Shown here in pieces: positions 10,488 through 18,069 of a DNA stretch of 64,000 bases. Location of the stretch: assembly GCA_024711325.1 (NCBI GenBank), contig JANJTC010000003.1:248001-312000 (forward strand), read 5' to 3'. The position numbers and the translations under genes were made by a program. The DNA is from Bacteriovoracaceae bacterium (GTDB taxonomy: Bacteria > Bdellovibrionota > Bacteriovoracia > Bacteriovoracales > Bacteriovoracaceae). The notes under the pieces are model-generated. The model worked only from the letters and a program-made list of their open reading frames with translations, was not told the DNA's origin and did not search any database. Every line of letters begins with the position of its first letter. The stretch's first letter is position 1.

Positions 10488-10817
10488 AGACTATCCTCCG
10501 GTTAAAATCATACCCAACCTCCAAGTCAGTTGATGGATTGTTCAAATTCCATCAGTAGGCAACCGTGCCATTTCTGTTTTTTTGACCTCATCACCATGAT
10601 GAAGTCGTTGTTGACCTAGCGTTTCGGTGCGTTTTTCAGGGAACATGAGGAATTTTTTTCCACTTTTTTGCGGTGGTCTTAAGAAAGAGAAGTGTCTGAA
10701 TTGTCAAGAAAGTCTGATTAACTTAGTCTGATATATTTTAGGAATTTTTTAGTTATTCAAGGACGTTTTCTGGAAAGTTAAGTAAAATGACCAAAAATTC
10801 TTACAGAGAGAGTGATT
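10488..10817. promoter_or_regulatory. divergent intergenic region between flagellin and aminotransferase
   Basis: This 330-base gene-free stretch must hold the promoters of fliC (minus) and the aminotransferase (plus). It contains the dyad TGATGGA-N10-TCCATCA (10531-10554) and a longer near-palindrome centred on TCATCA-CCA-TGATGA (10588-10602) that extends to GAC/GTC arms (10584-10606). I did not find a convincing sigma-28 or sigma-54 promoter for fliC by eye. Confidence 0.45.
10584..10606. repeat. 23-base imperfect palindrome upstream of flagellin
   Basis: The arms GAC-x-TCATCA and TGATGA-x-GTC flank a three-base centre (CCA). It lies about 100 bases upstream of the flagellin start, so it could be an operator or, if transcribed, a leader hairpin. 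Only the symmetry is seen; the role is inferred. Confidence 0.4.
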
Positions 10818-11930
10818 ATGAAAGTTAACTTCATCGATATTCTTCGTTACGAAAATAATTTTTTAGAAACCGTTACTGCAAAAACAGCAGAGCTTCTCAA
10901 GAATGGACACTTTGTCGGCGGTCCCATCGTTGGTCAATTCGAAGCTGCCATCAAAGACTATACAAAAACCGCTTTCGCTTTGGGATGCGCTAATGGAACA
11001 GATGCCATTCAGTTGGCCCTTCGTGCTGCGGGTGTAGAAAAAAATGACAAGGTTCTTCTTCCCGATATGACTTTCTGGGCAACTTTCGAATCGATTGTGA
11101 ATGTTGGTGCCATTCCTTGCACGATTGATGTTTCTAAAGAAACGCTTCACCTCACTCTGGCCTCAGTTAAAGAAGGTGTTGAGAAGTTTAAACCAAAAGC
11201 ACTCTTGCTGGTTCATCTCTACGGATGGGCCTGTCCTGAAACAATGGAAATTCGTAAATACTGTCGTGAAAATAATGTTCTCCTGGTGGAAGATTGTGCA
11301 CAGGCCATTGGTGTTAAAATCAAGGGTGAAGACATTCTGACAAATGCTCTGGTGGCCACTACCAGTTATTATCCGGCAAAAGTTTTGGGAGCGAGTGGAG
11401 ATGCCGGTGGTATCTTTACGACAGATCAGAAAATTGCAGAGACGACTAAGATCTTATTAAATCACGGGCGTACTGGTCACTATGATCATGGCATGATTGG
11501 ATGGAACTCACGTCTTGGTGCTTACGAAGCGAACTTCCTGGTTGAATCTTTAAAATATCTGGATGCACGTCTGGATAGTCGTCGTCATGTATGTAAAGAG
11601 TACCGTGCTAAAATAAAAAATCCGGCCTTAAACTTTTTGAAGCCATCTGATGATGTTGTTGAAAACGGATATCTTTCAGTTGCTCTGATGACTCCTGAAA
11701 CTCGTCCGGCCTTCATTGAATACTTAAAGAAAAATGAAATTGGTTATGGAACTGTTTATCCGGGAGCTATGAGTGCTCAGCCGGGGGCGACTGCTCATAT
11801 TGGCGGAAAAATTTCTCATGGTCACGCCGAGTGGATCGCTAAGTCGATTATTAATCTTCCATGCTTTGCTTACATGAAACAAGAAGAGATCGATTATGTT
11901 ATCGAGACAGTGAATAATTTTAAGGCCTAG
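10818..11930 (+). CDS. DegT/DnrJ/EryC1/StrS-family PLP aminotransferase (sugar type)
   Basis: The 370-residue protein shows the fold-type I layout of sugar aminotransferases: GHFVGGPIVGQFEAAI near the start, ALGCANGTDAIQLALRA (cofactor phosphate binding, about 55-75), LVEDCAQAIG (aspartate under the pyridine ring, about 155), and SYYPAKVLGASGDAGG (about 180-200), where K is the expected Schiff-base lysine. Such enzymes transfer an amino group to a keto-sugar nucleotide for surface glycan synthesis. ATG at 10818 is preferred to GTG at 10812 because GAGAG lies 7 bases upstream. No other sugar genes are adjacent; the neighbour is flagellin, which suggests but does not show a link with filament glycosylation. 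Confidence 0.85.
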   Translation: MKVNFIDILRYENNFLETVTAKTAELLKNGHFVGGPIVGQFEAAIKDYTKTAFALGCANGTDAIQLALRAAGVEKNDKVLLPDMTFWATFESIVNVGAIPCTIDVSKETLHLTLASVKEGVEKFKPKALLLVHLYGWACPETMEIRKYCRENNVLLVEDCAQAIGVKIKGEDILTNALVATTSYYPAKVLGASGDAGGIFTTDQKIAETTKILLNHGRTGHYDHGMIGWNSRLGAYEANFLVESLKYLDARLDSRRHVCKEYRAKIKNPALNFLKPSDDVVENGYLSVALMTPETRPAFIEYLKKNEIGYGTVYPGAMSAQPGATAHIGGKISHGHAEWIAKSIINLPCFAYMKQEEIDYVIETVNNFKA

Positions 11931-12090
11931 ACTTCTTGAGCCAGTTCTCAATGATGAGCGCGGCCTTCTTTGAAACTTCCGGATCTTTTTGAATTTTATC
12001 GTTGAGTCGTTTTATAAGCGACTCAACGATTTGTTTTTCCTGTTGATAAAGCTTCGGCATTTCTGTGGGCTTTATTTTAAAGGCAGACAT
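11920..12090 (-). CDS. 56-residue helical microprotein, downstream gene of a sigma-28-type unit
   Basis: Reading the complement from ATG 12090 to TAA at 11920 gives 56 residues starting MSAFKIKPTEM and ending NWLKKSRP, rich in Lys, Glu and Ile and probably all helical. The start lies 6 bases after the stop of the 81-residue gene, so the two should be translated as a pair. The stop overlaps the last codons of the convergent aminotransferase gene. The function is not recognised. The coding call rests on operon position, a clean frame and residue composition; short length limits certainty. Confidence 0.55.
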   Translation of the reverse strand: MSAFKIKPTEMPKLYQQEKQIVESLIKRLNDKIQKDPEVSKKAALIIENWLKKSRP

Positions 12091-12096
12091 AATGAC

Positions 12097-12342
12097 CTAG
12101 GCAACAGCTTCTGGAGCGCGACGTTTGTGAGAAGCAACTTTCGTCAAATGCTCTTCGATGATTTCATAAAGCTCAAGCTTAGTTGATTTTGGATCCATAC
12201 CGTGTGGCATGACTGAATAAACCACTTCATTATTAACTTCTGAAAAGATGAACCAGGTATTTCCAATTTTCTGGAAGAGTACATCTTTAACAGTGTTTTT
12301 AGCGGTGTTTGAATTTTTAGAATTAGTAGTAGTTGTTGTCAT
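12097..12342 (-). CDS. 81-residue hypothetical protein under a sigma-28-like promoter
   Basis: ATG at 12342 is chosen because GGAGGG lies 5 bases upstream; the frame stays open to 12375, but that start has no ribosome site. The product begins with a Thr/Asn-rich stretch (MTTTTTNSKNSN), then has a compact domain with the strand-like LFQKIGNTWFIFSEVNNEVVYSV followed by a helix and a basic tail. No family was recognised. A promoter closely matching the flagellar sigma-28 consensus lies about 60 bases upstream (12400-12426), and fliC is 2 kb away, so a role in motility is a reasonable guess. Confidence 0.75.
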   Translation of the reverse strand: MTTTTTNSKNSNTAKNTVKDVLFQKIGNTWFIFSEVNNEVVYSVMPHGMDPKSTKLELYEIIEEHLTKVASHKRRAPEAVA

Positions 12343-12399
12343 AAACCCTCCGTGGTTTCTCTTGCGTAGACTCACATCCTGTAAGTCCCTTTGATTATC

Positions 12400-12426
12400 T
12401 TTTCGGAGGGGATTGTTTAAACTTTA
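12400..12426 (-). promoter_or_regulatory. sigma-28 (FliA)-type promoter
   Basis: On the minus strand the sequence is TAAAGTTT (12426-12419), 11 bases, then TCCGAAAA (12407-12400). The consensus is TAAAGTTT-N11-GCCGATAA, so the -35 matches 8 of 8, the -10 matches 6 of 8 and the spacing is exact. It would drive the 81- and 56-residue genes. Confidence 0.65.
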
Positions 12427-12476
12427 GACATATTAAAAAAATAATGCAGATTTTTTTTGCACTTTACCCGAGTGAA

Positions 12477-13571
12477 TCAGTAGGCTGACTGGATTCCGAT
12501 ATATCCACCTAAATTGAAAGTAGTTCTGGTGGTAAATTTATCATTGCCCAGGTGTTGCCACCAGGCAGTCTGGCCTCCGGCATTCTGGGCACGGTAAGTG
12601 GCAGCAGTACTGGCCTCCAAAGCGGTCCCTAAGACGAAATCGATATCAGGTAAGACTTGCTTGCGGTGGTACTGCAGACTTAAGCGGGGAGCGACAGTGT
12701 ATGCATTGTAGGTTCTGGCATCACTGGTCTGATCCAAGGTCTGGGTGATATTAAGTTGATCAAAAAAGTTGATCATTATAGTTGCCGCCAGATTAACCCG
12801 ATTCTTTTCGCCTTTGAAGGCATCATAACTAATGGTGGGCCCTAAACCTAACTTCATGCCTTCTTCTTCTGAAAATCGTCGGTCATGAAACGTATAGGAA
12901 TTCTCATAAAAACGAAAATTCAAGGTGCCACCAATGAAGAGTCGTTCATGGTAGTTACCGGGGGCCTGTCTCAGTAAGGTTAGATTTAAATCAATCGGAC
13001 TGGTGTAGCCTTTGGTCTTAAAGTTATCCCGATAGGGATAACTTTCAAAATGAGGCTGAGTTACTCCTAAAAGGAATTGCCCTCGATATCCGCTGATACT
13101 TTTTAGGGGATAATTTTTCGGAAGGGGTTCTTCAAGTCGATAGTCTGTTGGATCTTTATGAGTGATTGTTTGATTGAATTCACGTGAGTCTCCGAAATAG
13201 ACATAGATGTGTTCAGATAGGACGTAAACAGTATTTCCCTGGCGATCCAGCGTGGGAATGAATTCATCTTCAATATAGTAGGTATTTTCGGCTTCGCCCC
13301 GAAAGAGAGGATCCTGGTTATACTCAGGACTTTTTTTCATTCTTTTCTGCAAGAGTGCCAGTTTTTTGGGATTTGGTGCGTGCTGATCAAACTTCCGGTC
13401 GTTACCGACTGATGGATGAATTTTAATGACATCACCTTTTCTAAGATATTGCACCACGGGTGATTCGTAACTGCGGTATTTGAAGAGAGGCGTTTCCAAA
13501 ACGGTTACAACTGCCTCTAAGGCCCAAGCTTCAAAACTTAGAAGGATGAATATGAAGAGAAACTTTTTCAT
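12477..13571 (-). CDS. secreted protein with SH3-like N-terminal segment and C-terminal barrel
   Basis: The 364-residue product has a signal peptide (MKKFLFIFILLSFEAWAL). Next comes a segment with the flavour of a bacterial SH3 domain (about residues 20-55, VTVLETPLF ... YLRKGDVIKIHP). A charged linker and a strand-rich C-terminal half follow (for example YHERLFIGGTLNFRFYENSY, and the end NLGGYIGIQSAY), which suggests an outer-membrane barrel. It overlaps the upstream gene by four bases (ATGA), so the two envelope proteins are translationally coupled and probably work together. The molecular role is unknown. Confidence 0.6.
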   Translation of the reverse strand: MKKFLFIFILLSFEAWALEAVVTVLETPLFKYRSYESPVVQYLRKGDVIKIHPSVGNDRKFDQHAPNPKKLALLQKRMKKSPEYNQDPLFRGEAENTYYIEDEFIPTLDRQGNTVYVLSEHIYVYFGDSREFNQTITHKDPTDYRLEEPLPKNYPLKSISGYRGQFLLGVTQPHFESYPYRDNFKTKGYTSPIDLNLTLLRQAPGNYHERLFIGGTLNFRFYENSYTFHDRRFSEEEGMKLGLGPTISYDAFKGEKNRVNLAATIMINFFDQLNITQTLDQTSDARTYNAYTVAPRLSLQYHRKQVLPDIDFVLGTALEASTAATYRAQNAGGQTAWWQHLGNDKFTTRTTFNLGGYIGIQSAY

Positions 13572-14566
13572 TCAAATACCTGGGCAAAAGATAAACCTAA
13601 ACTCTTATTGGTTTTATTTGAAGCTTCTACATTAACAGAACCAGATTGATCTTTGAGATTGAGCCATTGAGACTGGAAATAAAGACCTAAGACAAATTCT
13701 CCCCAGCGGTTTTTAATAGGTCGCTCAATTGATGTTAAAAGATCGGCAGAGTTGAATTTATAAGTCGTGGACTCGGCACTTGCTCTGGCAAAAGGACTTA
13801 CCCGGAATTGGGTTTGAAATCTAACCGGATGATCGAAGACTTCAAATTCACGGGTTTTAAACTGTGGACCAAAAGAAGGCGAGGAATAGATAACCTGCTC
13901 GCCACTACTGAGTTTAAACAGGGACTTTTCATAATGAAGTACAGCGCCTGCTTTAATGGGAAGTTTCCACTGAGTAAAAAAATGAATCCCGTACTGATTA
14001 CTTGTTCCACTGCGTGCTTTACTATCGTTAAAGAGGTCTTGCATAAAGTCGCCTCTCACAATTCCCGCGAGCAATGTGAATTCCGGTGGAATGGATAACT
14101 TCTTATCATATTCAGCGCGCACGATATTACCCGGGGCCGGAGTATATTTTAGGGGGGGGACATAGAGAGCAAGCTCTTCTTTAATTGGTTCAACAAAGCG
14201 GCTTAAAATTCTCCAACTGACGGTGCCGTCTTTGTTCTGGATGTATTTAAAACCGTTTTCATCTTCATAATTAAAATATCTAACGAAAGTCTGTTTGGTG
14301 AGTTTATAATTTTTGTTATCCTGAAGATTTCGAACAGGAACACCAGCATTAATGGAACCCATTTGAGTGCCACTCTTCATGATTTCTTCTAGTGGGATGA
14401 CGCGAACTGGGGGGATGAATTTACGGTCCTGACGATTAATATTTATTTCTTCGTCGGATTCTTTAAACTGATCAAAAGTCGGAAGTTCATCGCTTAGTTT
14501 CTGAATGGCAGAGACATCAACCTGAGCAAAGGCCGGCACCATGATGAAAAGAAGCGGCCAGATCAT
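13568..14566 (-). CDS. secreted barrel-like protein, function unknown
   Basis: The 332-residue product starts with a signal peptide (MIWPLLFIMVPAFAQ). It continues with a linker to about residue 150 that includes a repeated-looking NYEDENGFKYI / TVSWRILSRF segment similar in spirit to that of its downstream partner. The C-terminal half alternates strand-like blocks and ends SLGLSFAQVFE. Its ATG directly follows the Nudix stop codon, and its 3' end overlaps the next gene by four bases, so Nudix and the two envelope genes form one operon. No family was recognised. Confidence 0.55.
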   Translation of the reverse strand: MIWPLLFIMVPAFAQVDVSAIQKLSDELPTFDQFKESDEEININRQDRKFIPPVRVIPLEEIMKSGTQMGSINAGVPVRNLQDNKNYKLTKQTFVRYFNYEDENGFKYIQNKDGTVSWRILSRFVEPIKEELALYVPPLKYTPAPGNIVRAEYDKKLSIPPEFTLLAGIVRGDFMQDLFNDSKARSGTSNQYGIHFFTQWKLPIKAGAVLHYEKSLFKLSSGEQVIYSSPSFGPQFKTREFEVFDHPVRFQTQFRVSPFARASAESTTYKFNSADLLTSIERPIKNRWGEFVLGLYFQSQWLNLKDQSGSVNVEASNKTNKSLGLSFAQVFE

Positions 14567-15013
14567 TTAGTGGCCCCAATGCTTCAGAAGATTTACTGAT
14601 TTTGCCAAAGTCTCATAATTGGATTCATGTTTAACCGACTCCCGGTTAATTTCATCCATCGCTACCCATTTAAAATCCTGGTGTTCATGTTCATCAATTT
14701 TAACCTCCCACTTTTGATCCAGAATAATCAGGAAGGATTCTTCATGAACTCTGCGTTTTCTTTGATCGATAAAATCATAGGAGAGTTTTAAGTCCACAAT
14801 ATCCACAATGGACTCAAGTGAGAGATTGGTTTCTTCAATGGCCTCGCGAAGTCCACCTTCTTCAAAAGTTTCACCATCTTCAAGCTTGCCAGTTACGTTT
14901 TGCCAAAAAGCACCTCGGCGCTCATTGGTCTTAAGCAGAAGAAAAGAAAATGAATGACTAGCGGGGTCAAGCACGGCTAGTACGATCTGAGCTTTTTTTG
15001 TTTGGTCGGCCAT
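14567..15013 (-). CDS. Nudix hydrolase
   Basis: The 148-residue protein carries the Nudix box GKLEDGETFEEGGLREAIEE followed by TNL, matching GX5EX7REUXEEXGU except that T replaces the last glycine. The family hydrolyses nucleoside diphosphates linked to another moiety, using a divalent metal. The early ALLxxL-type segment and the late HEHQDFKWVAMDE resemble NudB-like (dihydroneopterin triphosphate) enzymes, but the substrate cannot be fixed. There is no Shine-Dalgarno: a CATAAT hexamer ends 5 bases before the ATG, so the transcript may be leaderless. First gene of a three-gene operon with two envelope proteins. Confidence 0.88.
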   Translation of the reverse strand: MADQTKKAQIVLAVLDPASHSFSFLLLKTNERRGAFWQNVTGKLEDGETFEEGGLREAIEETNLSLESIVDIVDLKLSYDFIDQRKRRVHEESFLIILDQKWEVKIDEHEHQDFKWVAMDEINRESVKHESNYETLAKSVNLLKHWGH

Positions 15014-15146
15014 AATTTATTATGAGCGACTAGATCAAGAATGTCCAAAAACAAGAGTGAGATTTTAGAGGCTTTGCTGCGCGTAACTGACCTTAAGACT
15101 CAACTTATAAATTGCGTCATATGTCTCAATTTGATATGTAAGAAGC
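15014..15146. promoter_or_regulatory. divergent promoters for Nudix and M50-scpA operons
   Basis: Minus strand: TTGGAC (15048-15043), 18 bases, CATAAT (15024-15019), then 5 bases to the Nudix ATG. Plus strand: TTGCGT (15112-15117), 17 bases, TATGTA (15135-15140), then 6 bases to the M50 ATG. Neither gene has a normally spaced Shine-Dalgarno. Both look like leaderless promoters. Confidence 0.45.
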
Positions 15147-15833
15147 ATGAACGATTTGAATACGGTCCTATTTAATATAGCACAGTCTTTACCTGGCTTT
15201 CTTTTGGCGATTGTCGTCCATGAAGCGGCACATGCCTGGATGGCCAACCGTTTTGGAGACCCGACTGCTAAAAATGCGGGCCGCCTGACTTTAAATCCGG
15301 CCGCTCATTATGATCCATGGGGAACGATTTTTTTTCCACTCATGGCTGCATTCACTAACTTTGCCATAATCGGTTGGGCCCGCCCCGTACCAATTGAAGT
15401 CAGAAATTTTAAAAATTACCGCTCAGGCATTTTCTGGGTGAGTTTTGCAGGTCCACTTTCTAATCTCATTTTAGGGACGTTGTCTGCTTTGATTTTGGCC
15501 ATGGTGGTGACTCAAGTTTCTACTGAGTGGGAGTTTTACTCTATCTCAATCCAGATGCTTCGCTATTCGGTCTTTATTAATTTCATCCTGGCCTTCTTTA
15601 ATCTGATTCCCTTACCGCCGCTCGATGGTTCGAAGATGGTTTCTTCTTTCCTGAAAGGTCCGGCCCTTTATAAGTATGAGAGCTTTGCCCGTTATACTCC
15701 AGTTATTTTCATCATGGTGATGGTGCTGAGTTTTATGGGAATCCATACTATCGGCTATATCCTGAAGCCGGCAAATGACTTGGCCAATTATATCATGTTC
15801 TCTTTTCTTGGACTCTTCGGAGGTTTGGCATGA
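15147..15833 (+). CDS. site-2 protease family (M50) intramembrane metalloprotease
   Basis: The 228-residue integral membrane protein has the zinc motif VVHEAAHAW (HExxH, about residue 25) and NLIPLPPLDGSK (about 160), whose aspartate is the third zinc ligand. About five hydrophobic segments surround these motifs. It belongs to the short, PDZ-less M50 group (YwhC-like), whose substrates are mostly unknown. Its last codon overlaps the scpA start (ATGA), an arrangement found in many bacteria, so it is probably the first gene of an M50-scpA-scpB operon. No Shine-Dalgarno is present; a -10-like hexamer ends 6 bases before the ATG. Confidence 0.92.
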   Translation: MNDLNTVLFNIAQSLPGFLLAIVVHEAAHAWMANRFGDPTAKNAGRLTLNPAAHYDPWGTIFFPLMAAFTNFAIIGWARPVPIEVRNFKNYRSGIFWVSFAGPLSNLILGTLSALILAMVVTQVSTEWEFYSISIQMLRYSVFINFILAFFNLIPLPPLDGSKMVSSFLKGPALYKYESFARYTPVIFIMVMVLSFMGIHTIGYILKPANDLANYIMFSFLGLFGGLA

Positions 15834-16663
15834 GCGAGAATGAAATCTTAGTTAAAGTCGATCGTTTTGACGGTCCATTAGCACTTCTTCTTCATCTGGT
15901 TCAGAAAGAAGAAATGCGAATTCAGGAATTAGAGCTCAATACCATCACTAATCAGTATCTGGATTATTTGCAGAAGATGCAGGACCTGAACTTTGACGTT
16001 GCCGGCGAATACCTTTACATGGCCGCGACTCTCTTATTCCTTAAATCTCAAACCATTGCTGATGAGTCGCAAGATCAGAACATGATTAAGATTACCGCTG
16101 GGGAAATGGGTCTGGAGATTCAAACCCGTGGGGATTTGATTAAACGCCTGGAAGAGCTGGAGCGGTTTCAGCGTCTAGGCCAGAGACTTTGGGGACTGCC
16201 TAAAAAAGGTCATGAGATTTTTGTTAAGGCCAAGGTTGATCGTAAGGCGATTGAAAATTCAATCCTGACCCCACTGGATCTTCAACAATTAACTGAAACT
16301 ATGATGGATCTGATCCGTCGTGAGAAAAGAAAATATACTGTCGTTAAACGTGACCGTTTATCCATTAAGGAAAAACTCATTCGCCTTAAATCGATGCTCA
16401 AACTTGGGGAGACGACCCAGTTTGATAAGCTTTTAGATGTTAACGAAACAGGAATTATTGATAAAGTGATTACCTTTATCTCGGTTCTGGAGCTTGCCCG
16501 TTTGAAAAAATTACAAATTTATCAAAATGAGGATATGGGTGCCATTTACATCGAGGTTAAGGAAAGCTTAGAGTCATTTGACCCTGAAACGGCCAATGGC
16601 TTTGAACCTGAAGATGAGACTAAAGACGAAGCTCCTGCACTGGCAGAAGCTCCGATCCAATAA
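15830..16663 (+). CDS. scpA: segregation and condensation protein A
   Basis: The 277-residue protein begins with the ScpA hallmark VDRFDGPLALLLHLVQKEEM and continues YLDYLQKMQDLNFDVAGEYLYMAATLLFLKSQ. It ends with the winged-helix part (VITFISVLELARLKKLQIYQ, about residues 210-235), then an acidic tail. ScpA is the kleisin that bridges SMC heads and binds ScpB in chromosome condensation. It is coupled to the M50 gene by a four-base overlap and precedes scpB by 9 bases. Length is normal for the family. Confidence 0.96.
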   Translation: MSENEILVKVDRFDGPLALLLHLVQKEEMRIQELELNTITNQYLDYLQKMQDLNFDVAGEYLYMAATLLFLKSQTIADESQDQNMIKITAGEMGLEIQTRGDLIKRLEELERFQRLGQRLWGLPKKGHEIFVKAKVDRKAIENSILTPLDLQQLTETMMDLIRREKRKYTVVKRDRLSIKEKLIRLKSMLKLGETTQFDKLLDVNETGIIDKVITFISVLELARLKKLQIYQNEDMGAIYIEVKESLESFDPETANGFEPEDETKDEAPALAEAPIQ

Positions 16664-16672
16664 GGAAGTGTT

Positions 16673-18013
16673 ATGGATTCAATGAATGACATCAACTATG
16701 AGTGGGATCTCTCTGTCGAGGAAGTCGCCAAAGAAGAGATCTCTGTTGTTGCTCCTGATGTAGGAGAATTCATCCTCGATCTTAATCACTATGATGAGAA
16801 AGAACAGGAAGATATGTTATGGCAGGCAAGGACTGGATTAAATCCAGAGACTCTTTGTGGTGCTATTGAAACCATTATCTTTATGTCTGATCGCCCGATT
16901 TCTATCCAGAAAATCAAGGCCCAAATTGATAATGAGCTCCCTTTGCGTGTGATTCATGAGTCCCTTTCAAAACTGCAAGCGGGCTATGAAGAAAAACACC
17001 ACGGAATCCGTCTGGTTGAAGTGGCCGATGGGTATCAATTCCGTACTAAAGCTACTTATTCTAAATTCGTTCAAAACTTATTTAAGATTAATTCTCTGGT
17101 TCTGACTCCAACTGCTTTGGAAGTTCTGGCCATCATTGCTTACAAGCAGCCAGTTTCTAAGACGGAAGTGGAAAAAATCCGTGGGGTTGATTCTTCTCAC
17201 ATTATCCGTGCCCTTATGGATAAGCGTCTGGTGAAGATCACTGGTCGTTCTGAGGAGCTAGGTCGTCCTTCACTTTACGGGACAACTGAAGAGTTCCTGG
17301 AAGTCTTTAACCTTGCAAACGTTTCAGATCTTCCACCTGAGTATGAACTCGAAGAGATGGCAACTAAGAACACGATTGGAACCATCGCTGACATCAAGTC
17401 AGTTGTCTTCCGTAGTGAAACTTCTAAGAAATTCAGTGTTGATGAAACTGAAGAGCTGGATAAGCTTTCAGAAGATATTCAGCTTATTGCGGCCGATACA
17501 AATTTCACCATGCTGCTTAAATCAGAAGAGAAAAGAAAAACTGATGGCGAGACTTTCGTTCGTAAATCAGCTTTTGATATCCTGGAAGATTTTGTTAACC
17601 GTGAAGAATCAGTTCGTCAGAATCAATCGGCCATTACTTCAGAAACCCTGATGAATGTGGTGGATCCGAAGGTTGTCGATATCTCTTTAGAAGGTGTGAT
17701 TTTTAATGCACCGGAAATTGATGAAGAATTTGAAGCTCTAAGAGCTAAAGATATAGCTGACATTGAAGAGACCGAGACGATGGATCTTCAAAAAGAAGCC
17801 GAGGAATTAGAGAAGGCCCTGGACTTTGCTTTTGAGCAATTGACTGGAGAAAAAATTACAGAGGGTGAGATGGAGTTTGAAGTTGATGCAGATATCAATA
17901 ACTTAGACCTATCAATCGACGAAGCTATTCTGAAAGGTAAAGATTTTGATCTTGACCTGGCGTTCCTTAACGAAGTATCAGTAACTACTACAGAGACAAG
18001 CGACGACAACTAA
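16673..18013 (+). CDS. scpB: segregation and condensation protein B with long acidic extension
   Basis: The tandem winged-helix core is at about residues 60-220: CGAIETIIFMSDRPISIQKI, then LTPTALEVLAIIAYKQPVSK and EIRG/VDSS-type blocks ending RPSLYGTTEEFLEVFNL. ScpB dimers bind ScpA in the SMC complex. The protein is 446 residues, whereas ScpB is usually about 180-280; both a 55-residue acidic N-terminal lead and a roughly 210-residue C-terminal acidic, Glu/Asp-rich tail are extra. AGGAAG lies 4-5 bases before the ATG. It ends at a hairpin that includes the stop codon. Confidence 0.93.
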   Translation: MDSMNDINYEWDLSVEEVAKEEISVVAPDVGEFILDLNHYDEKEQEDMLWQARTGLNPETLCGAIETIIFMSDRPISIQKIKAQIDNELPLRVIHESLSKLQAGYEEKHHGIRLVEVADGYQFRTKATYSKFVQNLFKINSLVLTPTALEVLAIIAYKQPVSKTEVEKIRGVDSSHIIRALMDKRLVKITGRSEELGRPSLYGTTEEFLEVFNLANVSDLPPEYELEEMATKNTIGTIADIKSVVFRSETSKKFSVDETEELDKLSEDIQLIAADTNFTMLLKSEEKRKTDGETFVRKSAFDILEDFVNREESVRQNQSAITSETLMNVVDPKVVDISLEGVIFNAPEIDEEFEALRAKDIADIEETETMDLQKEAEELEKALDFAFEQLTGEKITEGEMEFEVDADINNLDLSIDEAILKGKDFDLDLAFLNEVSVTTTETSDDN

Positions 18014-18024
18014 AATCGTCGCTT
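17999..18024 (+). terminator. hairpin over the scpB stop codon
   Basis: AGCGACGA (17999-18006) and TCGTCGCT (18016-18023) form an 8-base-pair stem around the scpB TAA, followed by TTCTTTTT. It looks like a rho-independent terminator; some readthrough into rluB is possible. Confidence 0.65.
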
Positions 18025-18069
18025 TCTTTTTCAACATTTAAACTGCCGGGAGGCAGATTGGGAGTAAAG

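Noticed and set aside
10559..10570. TGGCAC...TTGC on the minus strand upstream of flagellin, resembling a sigma-54 promoter
   Set aside because: Only two bases separate the halves; sigma-54 needs five.
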